A stretch of 19,818 nt of DNA from Pseudomonadota bacterium (GTDB lineage: Bacteria; Pseudomonadota; Alphaproteobacteria; Sphingomonadales; Sphingomonadaceae), in the NCBI GenBank assembly GCA_023400405.1, contig JAEXFD010000021.1:1-19818 (forward strand). Reading direction: 5' to 3'. A program made the translations under genes and the position numbers. This document shows positions 7,222 to 16,748 of this stretch, piece by piece (positions within the stretch are counted from its first letter, which is position 1; each line of letters starts with the position of its first letter). The notes under the pieces were generated by a model that was not told the DNA's origin, searched no databases, and worked only from the letters and a program-made list of their open reading frames with translations.

Positions 7222-7231
7222 CCCCCTCCCC
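7222..7231 (-). promoter_or_regulatory. Ribosome binding site of murB, within a possible hairpin
   Basis: The minus strand reads GGGGAGGGGG ending 5 bases before the GTG at 7216, and this decides the start. AGCCC (7220-7224) and GGGCT (7241-7245) on the plus strand are complementary, with TC/GA extending the stem after a 2-base bulge, so the ribosome site could be partly paired in mRNA. Confidence 0.55.
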
Positions 7232-7254
7232 TTTAGCAGAGGGCTTCCCCCAAG

Positions 7255-7345
7255 CCCGTTCGTGCTGAGCTTGTCGAAGCACCGTTCTTGTCGATCCGTC
7301 GGGAGCGGCGCAGGACCACCTTTCGACGAGCTCAGGGCGAACGGG
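7255..7345. repeat. Palindromic intergenic repeat upstream of murB
   Basis: Two 24-base arms, at 7255-7278 (read on the minus strand) and 7322-7345, match at 21 of 24 positions as an inverted repeat separated by about 43 bases. The core is TTCGAC-AGCTCAG-CGAACGGG. It fills most of the 136-base gap between the small gene and murB. I recall this GAACGG/AGCTCAG/TTCGA palindrome as a common dispersed intergenic element in sphingomonads. It is probably a non-autonomous REP-like element; no transposase is present. Confidence 0.75.
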
Positions 7346-7352
7346 AGATCGC

Positions 7353-7543
7353 TCACTTCCATCCCCACATCCCAGCCCATTGCTTCCACGCCGCCAGGTT
7401 CGCCTCGGCCGCCTTCTGCCCCGCCTGCTGGAGCTTCGCCATGTCGCGCCCGGCGTCGAGCAGCTTCTGCGCCGCATCCATCTGCGCCTGCTGCGCCTTC
7501 AGCATGTCCCGCTGGACCTGCAGGCCGAGAGTGAACCAGTCGC

Positions 7544-7547
<4 letters not shown>
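7353..7547 (-). CDS. Small 64-residue helical protein of unknown function
   Basis: I do not recognise a family. The protein has 64 residues: a short N-terminus (MSDWFTLGL), a long charged Gln/Ala/Lys-rich region (about 11-52) that should be one amphipathic helix or coiled coil, and an aromatic end WKQWAGMWGWK with Trp at 54, 57, 61 and 63. There is no signal peptide or full membrane segment; the Trp cluster could sit at a membrane surface or in an oligomer. Three facts support a real gene: the ATG at 7547 overlaps the murC stop (ATGA), GGAG stands 8 bases upstream, and the stop comes just before the repeat element. Phasin-like proteins have a similar look, but the match is too loose to name it. 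Confidence 0.65.
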
Positions 7548-8962
<1,415 letters not shown>

Positions 8963-8975
8963 GCGCCCAACTCAC

Positions 8976-10127
8976 TCATGCAAATGCTGGCTTTCCCTGG
9001 ATGGCGACGCGCCGCGGCTTGTCCATGGCTTCGGGCGCATCGATCGATTCGACGAGATCCGCGAGGTCGCGCGCCGCATCGGGGCGCCCGCAGCCGCGCG
9101 CCCGCGCGGCGGCGTTTTCGAGGCCGACCGTGTCGAGCCCGAGTTTCTGGATCTGCTTGGCGAGCTCGGTCGCGGTGAAGGCGCGCTGGGGAATCGACCG
9201 CGCGCCGCCCGCGGCGGTAATCTCGCGTGCGTTCGCGGTCTGATGGTCGTCGGTCGCGCTGGGCAGCGGCACCAGGATCGCCGGGCGGCCGGCGGCGGTG
9301 AGCTCGGCGATGGTCGAGGCGCCGGCGCGGGCGATGACGATATGCGCCCAGGCCAGCGCCTCGGGCATGTCGGTGATATAGGTGGAGACGTCGGCCGGGA
9401 TGCCGTGCGCCTGATATTTGGCGCGCACCGCCTCGATGTCCTCGATCCGCGCCTGATGCGTCACTTGCATCCGGCTGCGGAAATGCACGGGCAGCAGCGC
9501 CAGCCCGTCGGGCACGACCTGGCTCAGCACGGAAGCGCCCTGGCTGCCGCCGGTGACGAGCACGCGGAAGATGCCGTCCTCCTCGATCAGCGGATAGGGC
9601 CGCTCGCGCAGCGCCAGCACCGCCTCGCGCACCGGATTGCCGACGAGATGGGTCTTCTTCTCCCAGCCCGGCTTCATCCGCTCGACTTGCTCATAGGAGG
9701 TCGCGATCGCGTCGACGCGCCCTGCGACGAAGCGATTGACGCGGCCGAGCACGGCGTTCTGTTCGTGAATGATCGTCGGCACGCCCGCGCGGAAAGCGGC
9801 GAGCAGCGAGGGCAGCGCCGGATAGCCGCCGAACCCGATCACTGCCGAGGGTTCGAGCTCGCGATACAGCTTGAGCGCCATCGAGCGCCCGGCCATGATC
9901 TTGCCCGCCGCGCGGATATAGCCGAGCGGCCCGCCGCCCAGCCTGCCCGCCGGCAGCACATGCGTCTCGACCCCGTCGAACAGCCCGGGAAAGCGCACGC
10001 CGCGATCGTCGCTGACCAGCGCGACATGATGCCCACGCCCGATCAGCTCGGCGGCGAGCGCCGCGGCGGGGACCATATGGCCGCCGGTGCCGCCCGCGGC
10101 GAGGATGTAGCTGCGCGAATTCGTCAT
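8976..10127 (-). CDS. murG: UDP-GlcNAc:lipid I N-acetylglucosaminyl transferase
   Basis: MurG is a GT-B glycosyltransferase on the cytoplasmic face of the membrane that adds GlcNAc to lipid I to give lipid II. The protein is 383 residues, somewhat longer than E. coli MurG (355). Motifs are AAGGTGGH (10-17), GFGGYPALP (98-106), HEQNAVLGRVNR (121-132), TGGSQGAS (192-199), ARAGASTIAEL (266-276) with the UDP-GlcNAc binding Glu275, and DDHQTANA (293-300). The C-terminal 20 or so residues (EAMDKPRRVAIQ) are an unremarkable tail. The ATG at 10127 overlaps the ftsW stop (ATGA) with GGAG 6 bases upstream. The open frame upstream of this start is ftsW read out of frame. Confidence 0.97.
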   Translation of the reverse strand: MTNSRSYILAAGGTGGHMVPAAALAAELIGRGHHVALVSDDRGVRFPGLFDGVETHVLPAGRLGGGPLGYIRAAGKIMAGRSMALKLYRELEPSAVIGFGGYPALPSLLAAFRAGVPTIIHEQNAVLGRVNRFVAGRVDAIATSYEQVERMKPGWEKKTHLVGNPVREAVLALRERPYPLIEEDGIFRVLVTGGSQGASVLSQVVPDGLALLPVHFRSRMQVTHQARIEDIEAVRAKYQAHGIPADVSTYITDMPEALAWAHIVIARAGASTIAELTAAGRPAILVPLPSATDDHQTANAREITAAGGARSIPQRAFTATELAKQIQKLGLDTVGLENAAARARGCGRPDAARDLADLVESIDAPEAMDKPRRVAIQGKPAFA

Positions 10128-11347
10128 GCCTTGCTCCAACGGCCCGTATAGGGCGAGCGCTTCAGATACGGGTTTCGCCGCGTGAAGGCGAGCAACAACC
10201 CATAGCCGATCGCGAGCGCGATCATCGACGATCCGCCATAGGAAATGAAGGGGAGCGTCATGCCCTTTGACGGGGCGATGCCGGTGTTCACCGCCATGTT
10301 GATCAGCGCCTGCACGCCGAACTGGGCGGCCAGGCCGGCGGCGGCGAGCAGGCGGAAGGCGTCTTCCTCGTCGAGCAGCTTCATCAGCACGCGCACGACG
10401 ATGGCGAGATAGAGGATCGCGATCACCGCACAGGCGATCAGCCCGAACTCCTCGCCGATCACCGAGAAGATATAGTCGGTATGCGCCTCGGGGAGGCGGA
10501 ACTTGATCTGGCCGTTGCCGGGGCCGGTGCCGGTGAGGCCGCCCGCGGTGAGCGTGTCGTGCGCCATCTCGACCTGGTAGCGATCGGCGAGCGCGGCTTC
10601 CTTGGTCGGAAAGAGGAAGTTGTTGATGCGCGTCCGCGCGGTTCCATAGAAGAGATAGGCCGCGACGACGCCCGCCACTGCCGTTCCCATCAGCCCGGCG
10701 ATGGCGGCGGGCGAGATTCCGGAGATCATCAGCAGGATCAGCCACACGGTGCTGAACACGATCGTCTGGCCGAAATCGGGCTGGAGCATCAGCAGCACCG
10801 CGACCAGCGCCGTCAGCCCGCCGGTGATGAACAGCACCGGCAGCTGCGGATCCTTGGCGCGGAACGAGAGCATCCAGGCAGTTGCGACGATGAACAGCGG
10901 CTTGAGGAATTCAGAAGGCTGGAAGGCCGCAATCTCGGGTCCGATCCAGCGCTTGGCGCCGTTGACCTCGTTGCCGATCACTGGAGTCAGCGCCAGGCAG
11001 ACGAGGAAGAAGGCCGAGCCGATCAGCGCGAGCCGTCGCGCCACCGTGACCGGCAGCATCGACACGCCGATCAGCACCGGCACGGAGATGCAGACCCACA
11101 TCAGCTGGCGCCAGAAATAATGCATCACCGGCACGATGTGGCTGGCGCCCGAATAGCGTCGCGCGGTCGCGGGCGAGGCGGCGGCGACCGCGACCAGACC
11201 GATCGCGATCAGCAGCATCGCCAGCGTCAGCAGGACGCGATCGACTTCCCAGAACCACATCCCCGCGCGGCCCTGGCTCGCGCGGCCGAGCTGGGGCTGG
11301 CCGCGACGGCGCCCCGCGGGCACCGCCTCGCCCTCCGTGTCGCTCAT
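10124..11347 (-). CDS. ftsW: Septal peptidoglycan polymerase FtsW (SEDS family)
   Basis: FtsW is the SEDS glycosyltransferase that polymerises lipid II at the septum together with FtsI. The protein is 407 residues and very hydrophobic, with about ten membrane segments after a 30-residue polar tail. The signature EAHTDYIFSVIGEEFG (287-302) carries the expected catalytic Asp291, and KGMTLPFISYGGSS (361-374) is the SEDS C-terminal signature. NGAKRWI (129-135) and FQPSEFLK (142-149) are also typical. RodA is less likely because of the position between murD and murG. The ATG at 11347 overlaps the murD stop (ATGA) and has GGAGG 7 bases upstream; the stop overlaps murG. Confidence 0.96.
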   Translation of the reverse strand: MSDTEGEAVPAGRRRGQPQLGRASQGRAGMWFWEVDRVLLTLAMLLIAIGLVAVAAASPATARRYSGASHIVPVMHYFWRQLMWVCISVPVLIGVSMLPVTVARRLALIGSAFFLVCLALTPVIGNEVNGAKRWIGPEIAAFQPSEFLKPLFIVATAWMLSFRAKDPQLPVLFITGGLTALVAVLLMLQPDFGQTIVFSTVWLILLMISGISPAAIAGLMGTAVAGVVAAYLFYGTARTRINNFLFPTKEAALADRYQVEMAHDTLTAGGLTGTGPGNGQIKFRLPEAHTDYIFSVIGEEFGLIACAVIAILYLAIVVRVLMKLLDEEDAFRLLAAAGLAAQFGVQALINMAVNTGIAPSKGMTLPFISYGGSSMIALAIGYGLLLAFTRRNPYLKRSPYTGRWSKA

Positions 11348-12732
11348 CCCAGTGCCTCCACTGCGTCGCGAAAGGCCTGGCCGCGCGCTTCGTAATCCTT
11401 GAACTGGTCGAACGACGCGCAGGCCGGCGACAGCAGCACCGTCTCACCCGGCTGGGCTTCCGCGGCGGCGGCCTTGACCGCGGCGTCGAGCGTACCCGAT
11501 CGCTCGACCGGCATCTCGCCTTCGAGCAGCGCCGCGAACATCTCGCCCGCCTCACCGATCGTGTAGGCTTTCACGACATGGCCGAAGCCGGGCCGGCACG
11601 CATCGAGATCTTCGGTCTTGGCGCGCCCGCCCAGGATCCAGCGAATCCTGGGATAGGCCGAAAGCGCCGGCGCGGTGCTGTCGGCATTGGTCGCCTTGCT
11701 GTCGTTGACGAACAGCACGCCGTGCTTCGTCGCCACGCGCTCCATGCGGTGCGGCAGGCCGGGAAAGGTCTCGAGCCCGCGGTCGATCGCCGCGCGCGGG
11801 ATGCCCAGCGCCTCGCAGGCGGCAATCGCGGCGAGCGCGTTCTGCGCGTTGTGCGGCCCCTGCAGCGCCGGCCAGCGCGACTGGTCCATGCACACGCCCG
11901 GCGCGATCTTGGTCAGGTCCTCGCTCCGCCCGCCCTGCGCGACCTGGCGGGCGATGGCTGCGGAGGGCGCGTCGCCGATGCCGATCACCGCGGCATGGCC
12001 CGGCGTCTGCATCGCGAACAACCGCGCCTTCGACGCGGCATAGGCCTCGAACCCGGCATAGCGATCGAGGTGATCGGGCGTGAGGTTGAGCAGCACCGCG
12101 ACGTCGCAGTCGAGGCTGTGGGTCAGGTCGATCTGGTAGCTGGAAAGCTCCAGCACATAGACGCCGCCTTCCGGCAGCGGATCCTGCCCGAGGATCGGCA
12201 GGCCGATATTGCCGCCGAGGCGCGTCGGAATGCCCGCGGTCTCGAGTATGTGGTGGATCAGCGCGGTGGTGGTCGACTTGCCGTTGGTGCCGGTGATGCC
12301 GACCACGCGGTGCGCCGGCAGCTCGGGCCGCGCCTCGGCGAACAGCTCGATGTCGCCGACGATCGGAACATGCGCTTCGGCGGCCTTGGCGCGGATCGGA
12401 TGGCGGTTGAGCGGGACGCCGGGGGAAACGACGACGCCGGCGAAACCGGTGAGGTCGAGGTCGAGGGGATCGGCGACAACGATCTCCCTCTCCCCTTCAG
12501 GGGAGAGGGCTGGGGAGAGGGGCAAGTGCGATGCGCCATCGATAGGCCCCTCTCCCCGGCCCTCTCCCCGCAAGCGGGGAGAGGGAGAAAGAGCATCCCG
12601 CACCTTCTCATTCGCATCCCACGCCACCACCTCAGCGCCCGCCGCGAACAGTGCGCGCACCGTCGCCGCGCCCGAGCGCGCCAGCCCGAGCACTGCATAG
12701 CGTTTGCCGCGCCAGGCGCTGCTGATGATCAC
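11344..12732 (-). CDS. murD: UDP-N-acetylmuramoyl-L-alanine--D-glutamate ligase carrying an in-frame repeat insert
   Basis: MurD adds D-glutamate to UDP-MurNAc-L-Ala. The protein is 462 residues. Motifs are VLGLARSG (14-21) in the UDP-binding domain, GITGTNGKSTTT (145-156), ELSSYQID (195-202), LTPDHLDRY (217-225), Lys235 in ASKARLF as the likely carbamylated Lys, and HNAQNALAA (294-302). Residues about 49-83 (PSPRLRGEGRGEG... SPALSPEGERE) are encoded by a palindromic repeat and sit in the N-terminal Rossmann domain between its second and third strands. The frame is intact. The start is the GTG at 12732, which overlaps the mraY stop as GTGA; no ATG is available before the first conserved motif. 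There is no good ribosome site, so coupling to mraY is likely. Confidence 0.95.
   Translation of the reverse strand: MIISSAWRGKRYAVLGLARSGAATVRALFAAGAEVVAWDANEKVRDALSPSPRLRGEGRGEGPIDGASHLPLSPALSPEGEREIVVADPLDLDLTGFAGVVVSPGVPLNRHPIRAKAAEAHVPIVGDIELFAEARPELPAHRVVGITGTNGKSTTTALIHHILETAGIPTRLGGNIGLPILGQDPLPEGGVYVLELSSYQIDLTHSLDCDVAVLLNLTPDHLDRYAGFEAYAASKARLFAMQTPGHAAVIGIGDAPSAAIARQVAQGGRSEDLTKIAPGVCMDQSRWPALQGPHNAQNALAAIAACEALGIPRAAIDRGLETFPGLPHRMERVATKHGVLFVNDSKATNADSTAPALSAYPRIRWILGGRAKTEDLDACRPGFGHVVKAYTIGEAGEMFAALLEGEMPVERSGTLDAAVKAAAAEAQPGETVLLSPACASFDQFKDYEARGQAFRDAVEALG
12484..12587. repeat. Nested palindromic element inside murD, translated in frame
   Basis: The left arm (12484-12523) and right arm (12546-12587) are inverted copies that differ at one base and in a short loop (TTCA against GCTTGC), around a 22-base spacer. 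Each arm is itself a hairpin, CTCCCTCTCCCC against GGGGAGAGGG. Read on the minus strand it encodes residues 49-83 of MurD without a stop codon. The translated SPALSPEGERE and LRGEGRGEG pattern is one I know as a common dispersed repeat product in proteobacterial genomes, comparable to the in-frame Rickettsia palindromic elements. Confidence 0.85.
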
Positions 12733-13799
12733 CGCAGCTTGAGCGTCGCGAGGCCGGCGAGCGCCAGCACGAACGAGATGATCCAGAAGCGGATCACCAC
12801 CGTCGGCTCTGACCAGCCGAGCTGTTCGAAATGATGGTGGATCGGCGCCATCTTGAAGACGCGCTTGCCGGTGCGCTTGAAGAAGAACACCTGGATGATC
12901 ACGCTCAGCGCCTCCATCACGAACAGCCCGCCGATGATGCCCAGCACCAACTCGTGATGCGCAGTGACCGCGATCGCGCCGAGAGCGCCGCCGAGCGCGA
13001 GGCTGCCGGTGTCGCCCATGAACACCGCCGCCGGCGGCGCATTGAACCACAGGAAGGCGAGCCCCGCCCCCACCATCGCACCGCAGAAGATCGCGAGGTC
13101 GCCCGCGCCCGGCACGTGCGGGATGCCGAGATAGGTGGCGTAGATCTTGTTGCCGGCCAGGTACGCGATCAGCATGAACGCCATGCTCGCGATCACCACC
13201 GGCATCGTCGCCAGCCCGTCGAGCCCGTCGGTCAGGTTCACGGCATTGCCGAACGCGACGATCACGAAGGCGGCGAAGGGAATGTAGAGCAGGCCGATAT
13301 TGGGGTGGAAACCGCTGAAGAACGGCACGTAGAGCTGGCTGCCGTTCTGCGAGACGATCAGCCAGCTCGCGATGCCAGCGATCGCGAACTCGCCGAGCAG
13401 CCGCACCTTGCCCGAAACGCCCGCGGTCTTCTGCTTGCGCACCTTGTCGTAATCGTCGAGAAATCCGATCATCCCGAACCCGAAGGTCACGAACATGCAT
13501 GCCCAGACATAGGGATTGCGCGGGTCCATCCACAGCAGAAGCGACAGCATCAGGCTGGTGAGGATCATCAGCCCGCCCATGGTCGGCGTGCCACGCTTGG
13601 CGAGGTGGCTCTGGGGGCCATCGTCGCGGATCGGCTGGCCCTTGCCCTGGCGCACGCGCAGCCAGCCGATGAACTTCGGCCCGATCAGCAGCCCGAGCAG
13701 CAGTGCCGTCGCCACCGCGCCGCCGGTGCGGAACGACAGATAGCGGAAGAGATTGAGGATGCCGGGAAAGCCCAGGCTTTCGGCAATCAGGTACAGCAT
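12729..13799 (-). CDS. mraY: Phospho-N-acetylmuramoyl-pentapeptide-transferase
   Basis: MraY transfers phospho-MurNAc-pentapeptide from UDP to undecaprenyl phosphate in the inner membrane, forming lipid I. The protein is 356 residues with about ten membrane segments. Signatures are GTPTMGGLMI (70-79), the metal-site FLDDYDK (113-119, Asp115 and Asp116), NLTDGLDG (188-195), FMGDTGS (260-266, Asp263) and MAPIHHHFE (317-325). The ATG at 13799 shares one base with the murF stop (TGATG), and its stop overlaps murD (GTGA). Every catalytic residue I checked is present. Confidence 0.98.
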   Translation of the reverse strand: MLYLIAESLGFPGILNLFRYLSFRTGGAVATALLLGLLIGPKFIGWLRVRQGKGQPIRDDGPQSHLAKRGTPTMGGLMILTSLMLSLLLWMDPRNPYVWACMFVTFGFGMIGFLDDYDKVRKQKTAGVSGKVRLLGEFAIAGIASWLIVSQNGSQLYVPFFSGFHPNIGLLYIPFAAFVIVAFGNAVNLTDGLDGLATMPVVIASMAFMLIAYLAGNKIYATYLGIPHVPGAGDLAIFCGAMVGAGLAFLWFNAPPAAVFMGDTGSLALGGALGAIAVTAHHELVLGIIGGLFVMEALSVIIQVFFFKRTGKRVFKMAPIHHHFEQLGWSEPTVVIRFWIISFVLALAGLATLKLR

Positions 13800-15178
13800 C
13801 AGGCGGGATTCCTTTCGGCCAGCGCCGCGACGACCGTCCCGAGCCGCACGCCGTTCGATCCTTTGACGAGCACCGCGTCCCCCGCGGCAAGCCTGTCGTC
13901 CAGCCTGCCCAGCGCGCTCGCGGCGTCGGGCACATGGACGAAATCGACGCGACCCTCAAGCGCCTCGGCAAGCGGCGCCATCGCCTCGCCGACCAGGATC
14001 GCATAATCGACGCCGGCCGCCTCGATCGGCCCGGAAAGCTCGGCATGGAAGGCGTCTGAATGGACGCCGAGCTCGCGCATCTCGCCGAGCACCGCGATCT
14101 TGCGCCCCTTCTCCTGCGCCAGCACCTCGAGCGTCGCGCGCATCGAGGCGGGATTGGCGTTGTAGCTCTCGTCGATCACCAGCGCCTCGCCGCCCCCGAC
14201 CGGCACCGTCAGCCGCGCCCCCCGCCCGGCGATGCCGCCCAGCTCGGCAAGCGCAAGCCCAGCCATTTCCAGATCGGCCCCGACAGCATCGACCGCGGCG
14301 AGGATCGCCATCGCATTCGACACCCAATGCGCGCCGGGCTGCGACAGGGTGAAGCTCAACTCGCGCTGCCCGAAGCGCGCGGTGACGAAGGTGCCGCCGG
14401 TGCGCGTGCGCATCGTCTCGACCGCGCGGTAATCGGCGCCCTCGCCCAGCCCGAAGCTGACGATCCGCGCCGCATGCGGCGTGGCCGCCGCGATCAGCCG
14501 GTCGCGATGCGGATTGTCGAACGGCACGATCGCCGTCCCGCCGGGCTCGAGCCCCTGGAAGATCTCGCCCTTGGCATCGGCAATCGCCGCCTCGCTTTCG
14601 AAAAAGCCCATATGCGCCGGCGCGATGGTCGTGACGATGGCGACATGCGGGCGCACCAGCCGGGTGAGCGCGGCAAGCTCGCCCGCATGGTTCATCCCCA
14701 TTTCGAACACGCCGTAGCGCGTCGCACGCGGCATCCGCGCGAGGCTAAGCGGCACGCCGGTATGGTTGTTGTAGCTCTTGACCGAACGATGCGCCTCGCC
14801 CGGCGCGCTGCGATCGAGCGCAGCGAACAGTGCCTCCTTGGTGCCGGTCTTGCCGACCGATCCGGTGACGCCGATCACCTTGCCGCCCATCCGCGCGCGC
14901 GCGGCTGCGCCGAGCGCTTCGAGCGCGGCGGTGGTATCGGCGACGCGCACATGCGGATGCGGCGTCGGCTCGGACACCACCGCGCCGGCGGCGCCCTGGG
15001 CGAACGCCTGATCGAGAAAGCGATGGCCGTCCGTGCTCTCGCCCTTGAGCGCGAGAAACAGGTCGCCGGAGCCGACTTCGCGGGAATCGAACGTGACGCC
15101 GGAGACTTCGAAGGCGGCGGAAGCTGTGCCGGCCGTGGCGTCGGCGATTTCGTCGGAGGTCCACAGGCGGATGGTCAT
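13799..15178 (-). CDS. murF: UDP-MurNAc-tripeptide--D-alanyl-D-alanine ligase
   Basis: MurF adds the D-Ala-D-Ala made by Ddl to the UDP-MurNAc-tripeptide, completing the soluble precursor. The protein is 459 residues. Motifs are DSREVGSGDLFLAL (31-44), the P-loop GVTGSVGKTGTKE (103-115), SYNNHTGVPLSLAR (135-148), FEMGMNHAGE (158-167), and DESYNANPASMRATL (336-350). The ATG at 15178 is chosen because GGAGG stands 6 bases upstream and family homology begins at TIRLWT. A longer frame starting at GTG 15343 would translate the palindromic repeat into 55 extra residues and is rejected. It follows murE after a 154-base gap, the largest in the cluster. Confidence 0.96.
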   Translation of the reverse strand: MTIRLWTSDEIADATAGTASAAFEVSGVTFDSREVGSGDLFLALKGESTDGHRFLDQAFAQGAAGAVVSEPTPHPHVRVADTTAALEALGAAARARMGGKVIGVTGSVGKTGTKEALFAALDRSAPGEAHRSVKSYNNHTGVPLSLARMPRATRYGVFEMGMNHAGELAALTRLVRPHVAIVTTIAPAHMGFFESEAAIADAKGEIFQGLEPGGTAIVPFDNPHRDRLIAAATPHAARIVSFGLGEGADYRAVETMRTRTGGTFVTARFGQRELSFTLSQPGAHWVSNAMAILAAVDAVGADLEMAGLALAELGGIAGRGARLTVPVGGGEALVIDESYNANPASMRATLEVLAQEKGRKIAVLGEMRELGVHSDAFHAELSGPIEAAGVDYAILVGEAMAPLAEALEGRVDFVHVPDAASALGRLDDRLAAGDAVLVKGSNGVRLGTVVAALAERNPA

Positions 15179-15184
15179 TCTATG

Positions 15185-15189
15185 CCTCC
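15185..15189 (-). promoter_or_regulatory. Ribosome binding site of murF at the foot of the repeat
   Basis: GGAGG ends 6 bases before the ATG at 15178 and decides the murF start. Its first two bases belong to the outer arm (15188-15196) of the palindromic element, so folding of the element in mRNA could limit access to it. Confidence 0.75.
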
Positions 15190-15328
15190 GCAAGCGCCAA
15201 CGCTGCTCCCCGGCGAAGGCCGGGGCCCAGTTGCCGCGTCGCTCGCGAAGACATCCCGCCATTGCAGCTGCGCGGAAGCTGGGCCCCGGCCTTCGCCGGG
15301 GAGCAGCTGTAGCAAAGGACGCTTGCGG
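15188..15328. repeat. Large palindromic element between murE and murF
   Basis: The inner arms at 15202-15230 and 15279-15307 are perfect 29-bp inverted copies (core CCCCGGCGAAGGCCGGGG). Outer arms CCGCAAGCG (15188-15196) and CGCTTGCGG (15320-15328) are a second perfect 9-bp pair. The 141-base element occupies most of the gap. I recall the CCCCGGCGAAGGCCGGGG palindrome as very abundant in sphingomonad genomes. No gene is inside it. It is probably a non-autonomous REP or MITE-like element. Confidence 0.85.
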
Positions 15329-15332
15329 TTCT

Positions 15333-16748
15333 TCACGCCGCACACTCCCGCGCGACGCTCACGTCGTCGAACGGCAGCACCAGGTCCCCGACGATTTGCC
15401 CTTGCTCGTGCCCCTTGCCGGCGATCAGCACGATATCTTCGGCACCGGCCATCTCGATCGCCGCGCGGATCGCCTCGCGCCGGCCGCCGATCTCGACCGC
15501 CGCCGGCGCGCCTTCGAGCACCTGGGCGCGGATCGCCGCCGGATCCTCGGAACGCGGATTGTCGTCGGTGACGATCACCACGTCCGCGCCCGCGGCAGCC
15601 GCCTGCCCCATCGGCGCACGCTTGCCCGTGTCGCGGTCACCGCCGGCACCGAAGACGAGGATCAGCCGGCCCTGCGTATGCGGCTTCAGCGCCGCGATGG
15701 CGGCATCCAGCGCATCGGGCGTGTGGGCATAATCGACATAGACCGGCGCGCCGGCCTGGGTGATCACCGCGCGTTCGAGCCTGCCGCGCACCGGCTGCAA
15801 GCGAGTCAGGTCGGCCAGCGTCTGCGCGACGTCGCCGCCGGTCGCGATCACTAGCCCCGCCGAGACCAGGGCATTCGCCGCCTGATAGGCGCCGATCAGC
15901 GGCAAGTTGACGCGGTGCGCCCTGCCCTCCGCCTCGATCGTCAGCTCCTGGCCGAGCAACCCCGGCTCGCGCGCCACGAGTTTCAGCGTCTCGCCATGCT
16001 CGCCCACCGTGACCAGCCGGTTGCCGCGCATCCGCGCCAGCTCCTCGACCCGCGGCGAATGCGGATCGTCGGCCCACACCACCGCGGTCCCGTCGGGATC
16101 GAGCACGTCGGCGAACAGCCGCAGCTTGGCACAGAAATAGGCGGCCATGTCGCCATGATAATCGAGATGGTCGCGGCTCAGATTGGTGAAGGCCGCCGCG
16201 CGCACCGGCAGTCCCTCGGTGCGATATTGCGAGAGCCCGTGCGAGCTCGCCTCGAAGGCGACATGCGTCACGCCCTCGCGCGCCAGCCCGGCGACGTTCG
16301 AGAGGAAGGTGACGATGTCCGGCGTGGTCAGCCCGGTGCTGACGCTGTCGTCCGCCGTGGTGACGCCGAGCGTACCGATCGAGGCGGCATGATATCCGCG
16401 CATCCGCCACAGCTGACGGGTCATCTCGACGGTGGAGGTCTTGCCGTTGGTGCCGGTCACCGCCACCGCGGTTTCCGGGAAGGGCGCGAAGAACTTCGCC
16501 GCAAGCCGGGCGAAGCGCTCGCGCGGATTGTCGTCGGCGATGTGGAGTGCGCCTTCCACCCGCGCCTCGGGCCGCGCGACCACCGCCGCGGCGCCCGCCT
16601 GGACCGCGGCGGGAATGAAATCCTCTCCATTCACCCGCGCGCCCTCGAACGCGCCGAAGATCGTGCCGGGCGCCACCTTGCGATGGTCGATGGCGAAACC
16701 GGTGACGATGGCGCCCTCGCCGCCGCCCGTCAGCGCGCCGAGCTTCAT
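15333..16748 (-). CDS. murE: UDP-MurNAc-L-Ala-D-Glu--meso-diaminopimelate ligase
   Basis: MurE adds the third stem residue to UDP-MurNAc-L-Ala-D-Glu. The protein is 471 residues. Motifs are AVTGTNGKTST (96-106) for ATP, TTPD (141-144), EASSHGL (166-172), NLSRDHLDYHG (189-199), Lys208 in CAKLRLF as the likely carbamylated Lys, YVDYAHTPDAL (337-347) and DDNPRSEDP (395-403). The DNPR motif (396-399) is the known marker for meso-diaminopimelate rather than lysine, so the wall is DAP-type. The ATG at 16748 overlaps the ftsI stop (ATGA), with AAGGA 6 bases upstream. A palindromic element follows the stop codon. Confidence 0.97.
   Translation of the reverse strand: MKLGALTGGGEGAIVTGFAIDHRKVAPGTIFGAFEGARVNGEDFIPAAVQAGAAAVVARPEARVEGALHIADDNPRERFARLAAKFFAPFPETAVAVTGTNGKTSTVEMTRQLWRMRGYHAASIGTLGVTTADDSVSTGLTTPDIVTFLSNVAGLAREGVTHVAFEASSHGLSQYRTEGLPVRAAAFTNLSRDHLDYHGDMAAYFCAKLRLFADVLDPDGTAVVWADDPHSPRVEELARMRGNRLVTVGEHGETLKLVAREPGLLGQELTIEAEGRAHRVNLPLIGAYQAANALVSAGLVIATGGDVAQTLADLTRLQPVRGRLERAVITQAGAPVYVDYAHTPDALDAAIAALKPHTQGRLILVFGAGGDRDTGKRAPMGQAAAAGADVVIVTDDNPRSEDPAAIRAQVLEGAPAAVEIGGRREAIRAAIEMAGAEDIVLIAGKGHEQGQIVGDLVLPFDDVSVARECAA

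Noticed and set aside
12484..12587. CRISPR-like or tandem repeat array
   Set aside because: There are only two inverted arms with internal hairpins, no regular direct repeats and spacers, and no cas genes nearby.
11344..14046. Single 900-codon frame suggesting a fusion upstream of MurD
   Set aside because: The part above 12732 is an out-of-frame reading of mraY and murF, both of which are intact in their own frames.
15179..15343. N-terminal extension of MurF from a GTG at 15343
   Set aside because: The 55 extra residues are a translation of the palindromic repeat, and the ATG at 15178 has a perfect GGAGG at good spacing.
14060..15571. Plus-strand open frame of 503 codons opposite murF and murE
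   Set aside because: It crosses the murE-murF gap and the palindromic repeat and has no recognisable domain; it is a shadow of the real genes.
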